Part shown: positions 54,646-64,000 of the stretch, one piece after another
Position numbering within the stretch: position 1 is the stretch's first letter
How the letters are laid out: each line of letters starts with the position of its first letter
DNA from: Syngnathus acus
Lineage: Eukaryota; Chordata; Actinopteri; Syngnathiformes; Syngnathidae
Assembly (NCBI RefSeq): GCF_901709675.1
Contig: NC_051105.1
Coordinates: 13,438,604 to 13,502,603 of the forward strand
Direction of reading: 5' to 3'
DNA length: 64,000 bases
Program-made: the position numbers and the translations under genes
Notes under the pieces: generated by a model
The model's database searches: none
Told to the model about the DNA's origin: nothing
What the model saw: only the letters and a program-made list of their open reading frames with translations

Positions 54646-55085
54646 CAGGGGTCGGCATGCGGCTCTTTAGCACTCCCCTCGCGGCTCCCTGGACCTTTTG
54701 CAAAAATGCGTGAAAATGGAAGATGTTTTTTTGCTGTTTTTTTAAATATGGTTTTTAGAAGGTAATCATGACACAAACATTCTTATGCTGTAAAAATGTA
54801 TGTCATTGTAAATATATTTAAAAAATACAGAATTTCAGAATGGCGCCAAATAGCAAAATTGCCTAAGTGCGTGTACGTACTAAGTAGTACGGACCCGGCG
54901 CACTCCACGCTCTATTTCCATCAGTGCTGAATTTCGAGTGTGGGCTGTGACGTCAGCATTCTCGTAATTCGCGCGCTGAGCTTTCAGATACAGTTTTACG
55001 CTAATGCCACCCACAAACCTTCCCCTGGAATCCTTCCATTAAAATGAATGGCCCGAGGAAAAGAAAGGTGGACACTGAGTGTTTG
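54646..55085 (+). mobile_element. chimeric hAT fragment
   Basis: 54646 begins with the CAGGGGTCGGC terminus of the family at 44030. At about 54865 it switches to the interior of the GGGCAAAC family (gcgtgtacgtactaagtag ... ATGAATGGCCCGAGG with the KRKVDTE start). It breaks off near 55085. Confidence 0.7.
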
Positions 55086-55094
55086 GTGTAGTTC

Positions 55095-57130
55095 ACAGCA
55101 ACTTGAGGCCGCACCTCAACATTCAGTTCTGGGTCAACAATATCAAAGCTGCCATTTTGAGGAGATTCACTGTTGTTTTTCAGGAATCGACAAACGCGTA
55201 GAACATCTGCTGAATTTCAGCGGTGACTGCGATGTTCTCTCTCCTGAAAGCGCATTAAGACACCTAGCAGGGCATTGTTTAAGTCTGGCCCGCTGAGCAT
55301 AACGTTATTCAGTGACACCTTCATGTTTGGCACTTGAGTCAAAAACCACTCTGATCTGATTTGGTTTTTGAGGATGATAGACTCGGAATAGAGTATACCA
55401 TCTTTCTCGATGTTCTTCTAGTTCTGGTGCTAGCTCTGCTTGGTTGTTCTTGAATACTTTTTTCATTAACACCAGAAAATGTTCCTTCATGTCTGTGCGT
55501 TTGTCTAGTGTTCGTCGGAGCGGTAAGAGTCGACGTAGAGCCATTCCTCTATTGTTGGGCAGATGGCGTTGGGGCTTACAGAATGGCAGTGGTGCTACCC
55601 AGCTGTTTGCGCGATCCTTATAAACCTCTGTCCATGATGTCCAAGAATGTTTGATCGTCGACTGATAGAGCTTAGGGTGACCATGTTTGGATTTCTGAAA
55701 AAGACGACACCTTTGTTTTGGTGAGGGGGGGTCATTTTTTGGAGGGGGGGGTGTCATTTTTTGGGTTTTTTGGGGGGGCATTTGTGTCATGACACAAATG
55801 ACATGGTGTCTGTATAGCAATTGCATTTATTGGCCCCAATAACACAAAACATATATACAATAACAAAAACGTGTACACTGACATTTTTTAGTTTTATAGT
55901 GGTACACTAAGTAAAAAAAGACAAAAGAAATACAGCCATCGGTGCAGCATTTGAAGAAAAAAAAAAAGGGCTCCTCTTCAGTCCTCCTCTTGTGGGGTGC
56001 GTTGGCACCTTTATTTGCCACAGACACATGTCAAGCATTCAGCTTCATAAGGATCACAACCCTGGCGAAAGCACGGGATTTTTTTTATTCAACTCCTCTG
56101 TAAACGTGCATTTTCGTTTCGGCATTGCTTGTAAACACTCGGTGTAGACTGGCCAGTCCACCCTACTTCGTAGCAAAGTGACTAAATTTGAGGAGGGCGT
56201 GAATTATTTGCAAACGATACAGAAAAACCTGCAATTGAGTGAAATGGAACGGAGTGGCAATTCTATTGACAATGAACTGTACATGTGTTATGTTTGAGAC
56301 AGTCTTGCTCCCACATTCTCTGCAGATTATTTCTTTGTCAGTCTTTTGCTCTATGTTTGGTCGAGCTGCAGCACCTGAAGCAGATGTTCCTTTCTTTGAG
56401 GTTGGTTTTGCCGTCTTCTATAGCTTTGTTGCGGAAGGTGCGGTCCTTTTTGAGTGAGTGAGGCTTGTTATGCAGTGGGCATAGTCTGTCTGGATCTATA
56501 GCTCCTTTTTCAACGGAACCTGCAGGGGCTGTTGTCGCTTCAGGAATCACGGCAGTCTTTTTCACAGACACTGGTACTTTGTTGTTGTACTTTGTTAGTC
56601 TCTCAGTCTTGGTGGGACCTGGGTAGTTTGTGATATCATAAAGCTAGGGTCATTTCTGGTTTTAGCCTCAGAGCGAACAAACTGTGAGAAGAAAGTGAAA
56701 GGGGGATGGGGGACACGGTTATATTCTTTGTACCTTGACCCTTGGGAGATCCACTTTTATTTAATACAAAATGGGAGCTTTTCCAGTATGGGGTTCACTC
56801 CACGTAACGTATCAAGATATGCAAGTTAGGAGGAATCCTCCTAACTTTGCATATTCCACTTCAAGTAAGAGATCTCTGAGCTCTCTTAGTTTCACAGTGT
56901 CTTTGTTTGTGATTCTGGGAAACGCCTCGATCCTGTTCAGGAGTGAAATGTTCAACTGCCTCAGGTGTTCGTAGGTCTCTTCTAGTCTTTGCCAGACCAT
57001 GTTCAGTCCTGTGCGCGACCAGCTCTCTGAGTGCAGCAGAGCTCGCTGACGATTTGTAACTTGACTGTAGGATGGGTCTAATCACCAAGGACTGTTGTAT
57101 TTCTTCTTTGTTACGTTGATCATCCATCTT
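55095..57130 (-). pseudogene. BEL/Pao retrotransposon Gag-Pol remains
   Basis: On the minus strand, Gag helices (about 57120-56810, LRELRDLLLEVEYAKLGG region) precede a zinc-knuckle segment (56530-56340, CPLHNKPHSLKK ... CFRCCSSTKH). The RT N-terminus follows (55640-55305: WVAPLPFCKPQRHLPNNRGM, DMKEHFLVLMKKVF, VYHPQKPNQIRVVFDSSAK). A foreign segment at about 55680-56100 splits them. Highly decayed. Confidence 0.75.
55779..55800. repeat. perfect 22-bp palindrome
   Basis: catttgtgtca is followed immediately by its exact reverse complement, without a spacer, next to G-rich runs. Confidence 0.9.
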
Positions 57131-57224
57131 GCTTGCGTGACGACTAGGAACTAAGTAAAAAAAAACGCCGGAGTGCGTAACAATGTGACTTGGGGGAAAA
57201 AAATAAAAGGTGTGTGACATCACC

Positions 57225-57350
57225 ACCACAGACTTCTGGGTGTAGATTATGTACAGGCGGCGCTGAGCTTTCTTCGCCAGTGATGCGGTGTTGGTGGACC
57301 AGGAGAGATCCTCACTGATGTGCACCCCCAGGAATTTTGCATAACCAGAG
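57225..57350 (-). mobile_element. LINE RT fragment
   Basis: FLGVHISEDLSWSTNTASLA followed by KKAQRRLY is the L2/Rex1 thumb region; about 125 bp only. Confidence 0.65.
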
Positions 57351-57362
57351 CTAAAGTAGGTG

Positions 57363-57908
57363 TGCTAATTGATCACTTAGGCCGAATGGCTGCATTGCGG
57401 TCTTCTCCGGAACGCCACAAGGAATAGAAAGTATTGGAGTGAACGAGTCAATGCTCACTGGCTGTGGTGCGTAAGCGGAACGTCGCTGCCGTTTGCGAAC
57501 ATAACATAACTACAATCGACAGACCTTCCATTTCACCTAACTACATAGTTTAGCATGAATCGGACATATAAAAGGCAAAAAACGAGCTTCAAATAAATTC
57601 AATATGACAAAATAATACTCTGTAAACACAAAACGTACTTACCCATGATAGAAGTCCCAAAAATAATGTCCCAAAAGGGTATCAATGTGAATGAAAGGAT
57701 GGCTATTGTTTACAAATGGCTCAATTTTACACGGTTGTTATCGCATGAACTCAACTCTTCAGCATGAACCCCCGTGATATTGTGGTCTCGTGGGCGGAGA
57801 ATTTCCGGAGACGCAACACAACTGTTCGCCGCCGGTGTGAATTGCAGTAGGGGGTCATCTGCAAAGAAACCGCAACGCAGCCGTTCGGCAGCCTGTGTGA
57901 ATTAGGCA
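57363..57908. mobile_element. MITE with about 40-bp inverted ends
   Basis: ggccgaatggctgcattgcg near 57380 is mirrored by cgcaacgcagccgttcggca near 57870, with outer ctaatt/aattag also paired. No coding content; family unknown to me. Confidence 0.65.
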
Positions 57909-58600
57909 TTAGGCTCATGTTCACTCACTGCTGTACTCTGGTTGACGATGTCTAACATTGTATACCATACTAGTGATTATCTGGTGAATGTTCTTATAAT
58001 CCATGTATCTGAGACTAAGATACTGCAGAAGAAAAGGATGTACGTACCAACATAAAATGTTCAGGTAAATCACTTTGAGTGAAAGTGTGAGTTTCAGAAG
58101 TGCCGAAAGTGGGGAGTACGTCTGTTGTCGTGTTGGCGTTAACTACTCTCCAAAGTCGCTCTCCACTTGAATTTATTTTTGGGTAATTATTGTGAGGGTG
58201 TCACAGGTGTAAAAAAACAACAACAAAGGACTTATTGGGTCAAGGGCACAGCGGTGAGGGTAGAAGTGTTTTTTGTTTTATTTTTTTCCCAAAATGAGAT
58301 ACTGTACCTCAGGCGTGTTCAAACCAAGTCCTCTGTTGTCCTGCTTGTTAGTCCTGCTACTCTGATTTAAACAATCACGTTATCATGATTCTTCAGCGCT
58401 TGCTGATGAGCTGATCATTTGAACCAGGTATGGTAGACAAGGGAGACAACTATAACGGAGGACAACTAGAGCTGGACATGCCTGCCATACCCGGAAGACT
58501 AATGAAAATAAAGTCGCGGTTCGGCACCTGCGGATTTTCATTTCTTTCCAATTCTTTAAAAATAATAACTGTTACGACAACTAACAGATGCAGAAATCAT
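57909..58600. other. intronic DNA, no feature seen
   Basis: Short open frames here show no family motif. Confidence 0.35.
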
Positions 58601-59100
58601 TCAAACAAAATATCCACTAGTCCCGGGATAGGCTGAGAATTTGGCCGAATGAAACCAGTTAATTAGGCGAGGACGGACTGAGGAAGGGACGTAGGTCCTT
58701 CCCCGTGGCCCCATGCCTGGATCGGATTCCCGTAGCTGAGCCTGAGCAACGAGCTCCTCGATATCCCAGGAGAGGGAGCCTATGGTGCAACTGGGGGGAA
58801 GGATGGGAGCTGGTTCCTCCACTGACTCGCCGGGAGCGAATTGGCGGGACAAGGCGTCTGGCTTCGTGTTCTGGGAGCCAGGGCGATAAGAAATGGGCAA
58901 ATTAAAACGAGAGAAAAACAAGGACCAGCGAGACTGTCGAGGATTCAGGCGTTTGGCGGACTGTAGATACGACAGGTTCTTGTGGTCGGTCCAGACCAGC
59001 ACGGGTTGCTCAGTGCCCTCCAGCCAGTGACGCCACTCCTCAAGCGCCAACTTAATAGCCAAAAGTTCCCGGTCACAATGGCTCGGTCTCTATCCCCGTA
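58601..59100 (-). pseudogene. Ty3/gypsy RNase H fragment
   Basis: [40 protein letters not shown] and [17 protein letters not shown] are the end of the RNase H domain and its junction to the integrase linker. It is isolated, without other pol domains. It lies in the receptor's intron on the same strand as the gene. Confidence 0.85.
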
Positions 59101-59318
59101 AAATGTTTTAAACAAGGTTCATCTTTCTTTTCGGCTTGTTACCAAATAAACCAGGGTGTGGGGGAACTCGCATGTAAGCATACGTATTGACTTGTGATCA
59201 GTTCAGGGTTGTGACAAGATAAGTGTGTGTGTGATATAATAATTTGAAGGAACAATGAAAAAATACATCTTGTGTCAGAAAATGATTTTTCTAGTCTTTT
59301 TGTCTTGCATCTCCATAC

Positions 59319-59476
59319 CTTATGGAAAAATGATGGAAGCTGGATCAAGGGATAGAACGTTGCCTTGAAAATGCTGTAACACCTAAAGAGAATATACAAG
59401 ACGAGCAGCAGAACTGTACACGCCATCAGCAAAGAGCCTAAGAAGTACATAACAGTTTGCCACCAAGGTGTATGGC
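59319..59476 (-). CDS. class II cytokine receptor, transmembrane exon
   Basis: Acceptor with a long T run (ttttttcaacag) and donor aag-gtatgg bracket 158 nt, in phase 1 and out phase 0. It encodes HTPWWQTVMYFLGSLLMACT and VLLLVLYILFRCYSIFKATF, a single membrane span with basic stop-transfer, then YPLIQLPSFFHK, whose proline motif sits where JAK-binding box 1 is expected. Confidence 0.8.
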
Positions 59477-59708
59477 CTGTTGAAAAAAAAAAAAGAAACA
59501 AAGATGATCACTGTACGATTTTGTCATGCATCATATAAATGTTCAGTATACGTATATGCTGTTGTTTCTAGCTGTACAGTAGTTTTAAAAGAAAGAGTAC
59601 TGCGAGTTTTTGTGGTTATATTTGTTAGTTTGCCTCAAACATATTGATAAGAGATGCAAAATTGTGTGTGCGTGGGGACAGTTATTTAAGATTAAAAAAA
59701 ATAGTTAC

Positions 59709-59862
59709 CATCAGTCTGAATGCAATATGGTAAGTTAAATTTGCTCCTCTTATCGGGATGGTCAGAACGTGACTGGACCCGAACACAGTACAATGTCCAA
59801 TAGTTCAAGTCTGGCAAAGTTACCATCTTAGCACTTGTGTTTATGATTTGGGGTTGTAGTAC
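59709..59862 (-). CDS. class II cytokine receptor, second D2 exon
   Basis: Acceptor ctgtctttcag and donor g-gtaact bracket 154 nt, phase 0 in and 1 out. It encodes LPDLNYWTLYCVRVQSRSDH ... FNLPYCIQTDG. The two cysteines of the C-terminal D2 disulphide and the YCVRVQ strand are typical of IL10RB/IFNAR relatives. Confidence 0.85.
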
Positions 59863-60384
59863 CTGAAAGACAGATAGCAGTTCATTATCATTATGTTATT
59901 GAGTATTGTACAGAGTAGACAGTGCATTCCTTCTGCAAGCTACCACACTTGTTTTCTATCGGGAGAGAACATCTTACAGCGCATGCAGCATAAAAAAAAC
60001 TCCTGACACCTGTCCTATAAGTTATGGCCTTCTCAGACTCCTCAACTTTTTTGTCGTTCGCGACCATACGTACGTTCTGTGCACAAATTGGTACAAACAT
60101 ACAGTTAGTGAATAATAAGTCTTTGGCAAAATTGTTTGCTGTTACATACAACTGTTCTACATACAGAAAAATGGCAGCAGCAGGTCAATTGAATGTGAAA
60201 AAAATACAAAGTAAATACTTGTATGTATATATATTTTTTGTTTCACAAAAGAGGATGTTGAATATTGTTCTCATATATGAAGTCTCATCAAAAGGGTTTG
60301 TTTTGAGGTTTGATAAGGTAAATTAGTGTAAAACAAACTAGCGTGTCTGCTGTAGAATACTTTTAATATGCGCCTATAAGATGA

Positions 60385-60745
60385 CTACCATAATGCATAG
60401 GATTTTTATTGTGCATTTCTATAGAAGCCAAGGAATTTTGTGAGCCTCAAAGCGCTCACAGTAGGTGCATATGTAACACCCATTCACCCTCTGGTAGCGG
60501 TAAACTACGCAAGTAGCCAAAGCTGCCCTGTTGCAGGCCGACAAAAGCGTGGCTGCCTGCGTGTGCCTACGGCCCCTCCGACTCCCACCAAAGATTCACA
60601 CCCAAGGATTCGCCAGTGTGAGAAGTACTTGTGGCAAGGTGTGTGAAGTGTCTTGCCCAAGGACACAAACACATGTGACTTGAGATACAAATCGTCAACC
60701 CTCAGGTAACGAACGATGCGCCCTACCACCTGAACCACGGCTGCC
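60385..60745. repeat. dispersed teleost repeat, SINE-like
   Basis: Phrases such as cacccattcaccctctggta, tgcctacggcccctccgact and tgtcttgcccaaggacacaa belong to a repeat widespread in fish genomes. I did not see polymerase III boxes clearly. Confidence 0.5.
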
Positions 60746-60835
60746 TCAAGATCAGATGTTAATGAACTTTCCACCTATTTGAGAAAAGTATACCGTTTAT
60801 GCAGATTAGAGAAATAAATAAATCTAAATTCCTAC

Positions 60836-60996
60836 CTGCTTGTCTACATTATGTTCCCAGTACACAATGTAGTAGTACAACTTTTTAAGATTCTGCCTCA
60901 TGGAGCGGTTTGAACTGGTCAATGGATCGGAAATAAAAACATCAATGTTGTTTACAGCAACAGCCAGTTCCACTTTGGATGGTGGACCAATTGCAG
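60836..60996 (-). CDS. class II cytokine receptor, first D2 exon
   Basis: Acceptor gccttatag and donor cag-gtagga bracket 161 nt, phase 1 in and 0 out. It encodes AIGPPSKVELAVAVNNIDVF, ISDPLTSSNRSMRQNL and LYYYIVYWEHNVDKQ. The IGPP opening of D2 and the YYxxYWE strand are strong family marks; one sequon (NRS). Confidence 0.85.
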
Positions 60997-62017
60997 CTAT
61001 AAGGCAGAAGACAAAAGAAATCAGAGAATTGGTGGCTATTAGTATGGTTATTTACAACATTAAATCCACGTTGGCACAAATACAGTCCACACAAGGAACT
61101 GTGAAATCAACCCGCAGTGAAGTATGGGGTTACAGCAGGGGCGATGCTATGGCCACACTCCCTGGCCATCCCCAAGTCTAAGGGAAGATTTAGGATCATG
61201 ATTTTTCTGCAATTTTCAAATGAATGTAGTATTCTTCAACCCCTTGACACTGATTTGCCACAAGTTAGTAGTAACTTGATTTGCCACAAGTTAGTAGTAA
61301 CTTTTGTATATTTAAATAATGAACTTTCAATTGATCTGAATGCAAACTGTAAAAGTAATTTCAATCTTACAATGTCAATCAAAAACATTACTTTCACTCC
61401 ACAGTCGGCAAAAACATAGCAGAGTCATTGTATGTCATACGATCACACAGTCACGGTTTTATGAAATAAAGTATACACGAACGTCAATCTTGCTCAACAA
61501 CAAGCAGGTTCAAATCTGTGAAGAATAAATATTTTTTTATGTGATTGGGTTATTTAAATATGATTTGAATGATAGAGCCATTGATCACAGTATTCAAAAT
61601 GTCATTGGTCATCAGTGATGATCAGTTTGCTTGGCTGTTAACTAGCAAATCAGTGCATGACACAGAAGTAGCCTATGAGAAAGCAAAGCAATGGGAAAAT
61701 CTAGTAAATTAAATTTATAGCGAGACTCTCGTCATAAGTGTGTACTAGGTAGGACTCTCGTGGTACACACACGAGTGAATTAAGTGGCTGAAGTTTAGCC
61801 ACTAAACTATCTTGAGAAGCAGCTGGCGATGACCTTCTACCGAACAACCATTGAAAGGGTCCACTCATTCAACCTCCTGGGCAGGGTTATCTAATTCGGG
61901 CATACCGCTTCCCTGAAAAATTTATACCTAGCTCAAAACCAAGTACATACAAGGGACTGAAGGGTCCTAATTTTGGAGTATTCCGTAACGTTACCACACT
62001 TTCCCACAATTTCTCAC
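60997..62017. other. intron of the receptor gene
   Basis: A duplicated phrase (gatttgccacaagttagtag) occurs at 61253 and 61279. A short LINE snippet (gatgaccttctaccgaacaaccattga) lies at about 61828. Nothing else is seen. Confidence 0.4.
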
Positions 62018-62205
62018 CATGCTTCTCAGGACAAAATTCTTTCTGCACCCATTCTGAGTGACTGGAGTTGTCATTGGTGCGCACACGCAACATGTAGAAG
62101 CCCAAATAGTGCAGGTTATGTGCAGTAAGGTCACATGACTTGGAAAACGTCTTGTCACAGGCATTAGACCAGTAGTACCTTTTCTTGGATTCTAGCTTGT
62201 ATTTC
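62018..62205 (-). CDS. class II cytokine receptor, second D1 exon (first seen in window)
   Basis: Acceptor ttgtctttacag and donor catg-gtgaga bracket 188 nt, phase 2 in and 1 out. It encodes KYKLESKKRYYWSNACDKTF, CDLTAHNLHYLGFYMLRVRT and SSHSEWVQKEFCPEKH, the second half of D1 with its Cys pair and the LRVRT ... W strands. The gene is an interferon/IL-10 family receptor chain, most like IL10RB or fish CRFB4/CRFB5; which one needs the missing exons. Upstream exons lie beyond 64000. Confidence 0.85.
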
Positions 62206-62324
62206 CTGTAAAGACAAAACAAAAATGTACTTACTGTTCGCATACAATAGTGCAGCATTCTGGCAGTTGGTGAATGGAAGTTCATGTTCATGCTATTGTT
62301 TCTTAAAATTAAGTTTATTATACT

Positions 62325-62790
62325 GACTGTACTCTGTCTGGGGCTTTACTCCCCTGGCAGGGTCAGCCATGGCAAACAGGTGCTAGGTGAGGGACCAGAC
62401 AAAGCACCGCTCAAAAGACCCCTAATGATGACTGAGAAAAATGGGCTTCCTTTTTCCTTGCCCGGACACAGGACACCGGGCCCCCCTCTGGAACGGCTCT
62501 TTGGCGCACCTCCACTGCATCCGGCTGGGCACAGCCCAGAAAGGCAACATGGGTCCTCCTTCCCATGGGCTCACCACCTGTAGGAGAGGCCATAGGGTGT
62601 AGGGTGCCTTGTGAGCTGGTGCCGGCCAAAGGATTGGTGGTCCAATCTAAAGCTTGCTCTTGGGGCATGGAACAACACCTCTCTGGTAGGGAAGCAGCCC
62701 GAACTGGTGTGCTCGGCGGAGAAGTTTCGACTACACATAGTTGGACTTGCCTTTAAACACAGCTTGGGCTCTGGTAGGGTCTGACCAAAC
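62325..62790 (+). mobile_element. Rex3-like 5' fragment
   Basis: gtctggggctttactcccct, gggtcagccatggcaaacag and the Gly/Pro-rich leader plus a piece of the endonuclease start match the element at 50330. It is truncated after about 460 bp. Confidence 0.65.
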
Positions 62791-63689
62791 AACAGCTCAG
62801 AGTACCCTTTTTTGGCATCCTTGGAGGGTGTTCTCATTGAAAGTTTATGATCATTGAGTATTCATTATAAGATGATTGTTATTTACTATTAAAAAAAAAA
62901 TCAATGTATATTCAATGAATATCTGAGAGTGTGGACACTTCAACTCCCTGTTGCTATCAAACTTTCATGGGTGTGTGTATTGTTCAGTTTTTACAGTGGT
63001 AGATTTGAGGAAAGGCAAGCCTTCAACAAACCAACTGTAAAGGAAACCTCTTGTGTCTATTCGTTGTGCTTGAAGGGAGCAACAACTGTCTTGACTTGCA
63101 TATGAATTTTATTGACACCCCCTTCTTAATCCATAGGGTTCTATGATGTGGGTCCACACTTTACAGCTATATTAACCGCGACTCTTTTGGGTGGGCCTTC
63201 AACAAAGTTTAGGAGGTCTGGGAGGGACTAGTGGATCCTTCTTCCAGGTCAGACACTGTCATATAATGAGAAGTCCTAGATCTCAGTCTCAGCTCTAAAT
63301 TATACCAAAGGTGCAATCATGCTGAGGTCAGGAATATGTCATTCATATAAAACGCTCTCATTCATGTCTGTATGGATTTTGCTTTGTGCGCTGGTGGACA
63401 ATCATGTTTTTACAGGATGGTGCCATCCCGACACTATTCCCACAAAATTGGGTACATGGAATTGTCTGAAATTTCTTGATATGCCGAAAGATTCTGTGTT
63501 CCTTGAATTGGAACTAAGGGGGAGATGCTTTGTACAATTTATGCTCCCAACTGTCATTTTATTCATATAGTACCAAATCAAAACAGAAGTTGTCTCAAGC
63601 AGGGATGAGAATGGCAAATGTGAAAAAACACAGAAAAGTAGCGGGGGGGGGGGATTTTATATATACTACATACATATATATATGTATAT
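62791..63689. other. unassigned DNA, probably intronic
   Basis: The open frame at 63319-63570 (+) has a hydrophobic start but no splice sites or family likeness that I can defend. No repeat ends are recognised. Confidence 0.3.
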
Positions 63690-64000
63690 ATCAGCATCAC
63701 GCTGAGCACAGGGGCCCCCCAAGGCTGCGTGCTCAGTCCGCTGCTCTTCGCCCTCCTGACGCATGACTGCGCTGCCACCTGCAGCGGCAACCGCATAGTG
63801 AAGTTTGCTGACGACACGACTCTGGTGGGTCTCATCACCAAGGGAGACGAGACTCAATACAGGCTGGAGGTTGACCTTCTGACCGCGTGGTGCAGGGACA
63901 ACAACCTCCTGCTGAACGTCGACAAGACCAAGGAGATTGTTGTTGACTTCCGGAAGGGTCACGCCCGACACCTGCCGCTGACCATCGACGGTGCTGTGGT
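63690..64000 (+). mobile_element. L2/Rex1-group LINE, RT, continuing past the right edge
   Basis: The frame encodes [37 protein letters not shown] and NNLLLNVDKTKEIVVDFRK, closely related to the element at 30566 and without its frameshift. The 5' end is truncated after a tatata run. Confidence 0.8.

Noticed and set aside
63319-63570. Possible signal-peptide exon of the receptor
   Set aside because: It is on the plus strand, opposite the receptor gene, with no supporting splice sites.

Overview
The window looks like teleost fish genomic DNA. It holds L2-type, Rex1-type and Rex3-like LINEs, several Tc1 families, many hAT elements and MITEs with typical fish termini, sushi-type Ty3/gypsy and BEL/Pao retrotransposon remains, and a spliced vertebrate class II cytokine receptor gene. 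No bacterial-style genes, rRNA or convincing tRNA genes were seen.

Positions 1 to about 7000 are the 3' part of a retrovirus-like provirus on the + strand. In order it carries: an ORF entering from the left edge with two MYT1-type CCHHC zinc fingers; a large envelope glycoprotein gene (N-terminal membrane segment, furin-like sites, many N-glycosylation sites, C-terminal membrane anchor) broken by one frameshift; a five- or six-segment membrane protein; a Cys-rich protein with an acidic C-terminus that starts exactly at a splice acceptor; and an LTR-like region with duplicated AP-1 sites, a TATA box, a splice donor and poly(A) signals. The layout (env, then two accessory genes, then an LTR with a donor in R) is closest to foamy-like viruses. 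That placement is an inference. The zinc-finger ORF and the membrane protein fit no retroviral accessory gene I know, and this block is the best candidate for an undescribed system.

Positions 7800 to 33100 and 33700 to 49300 are layered transposons. One L2 LINE on the minus strand (8767 to 20690) is split into four pieces by a hAT MITE, a complete younger L2, and a hAT that itself holds a MITE, a further L2 copy and another MITE. Later come two copies of one Tc1 family, a lamprey/fish-type Tc1, hATs with preserved 8-bp target duplications, a sushi-type gag, a three-level nest with a 251-bp satellite, a BEL/Pao fragment with an LTR, and a long (CA)n tract.

The host gene runs on the minus strand from 62205 to 33304. 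Six exons, all phase-compatible, encode most of a class II cytokine receptor (IL10RB/IFNAR-like, fish CRFB4/5 type): second half of D1, D2 in two exons, the transmembrane exon, and two cytoplasmic exons with the stop. The signal peptide and first half of D1 must lie to the right of the window. Most mobile elements between 33.5 and 62 kb therefore sit in its introns, including a 16-kb last intron.
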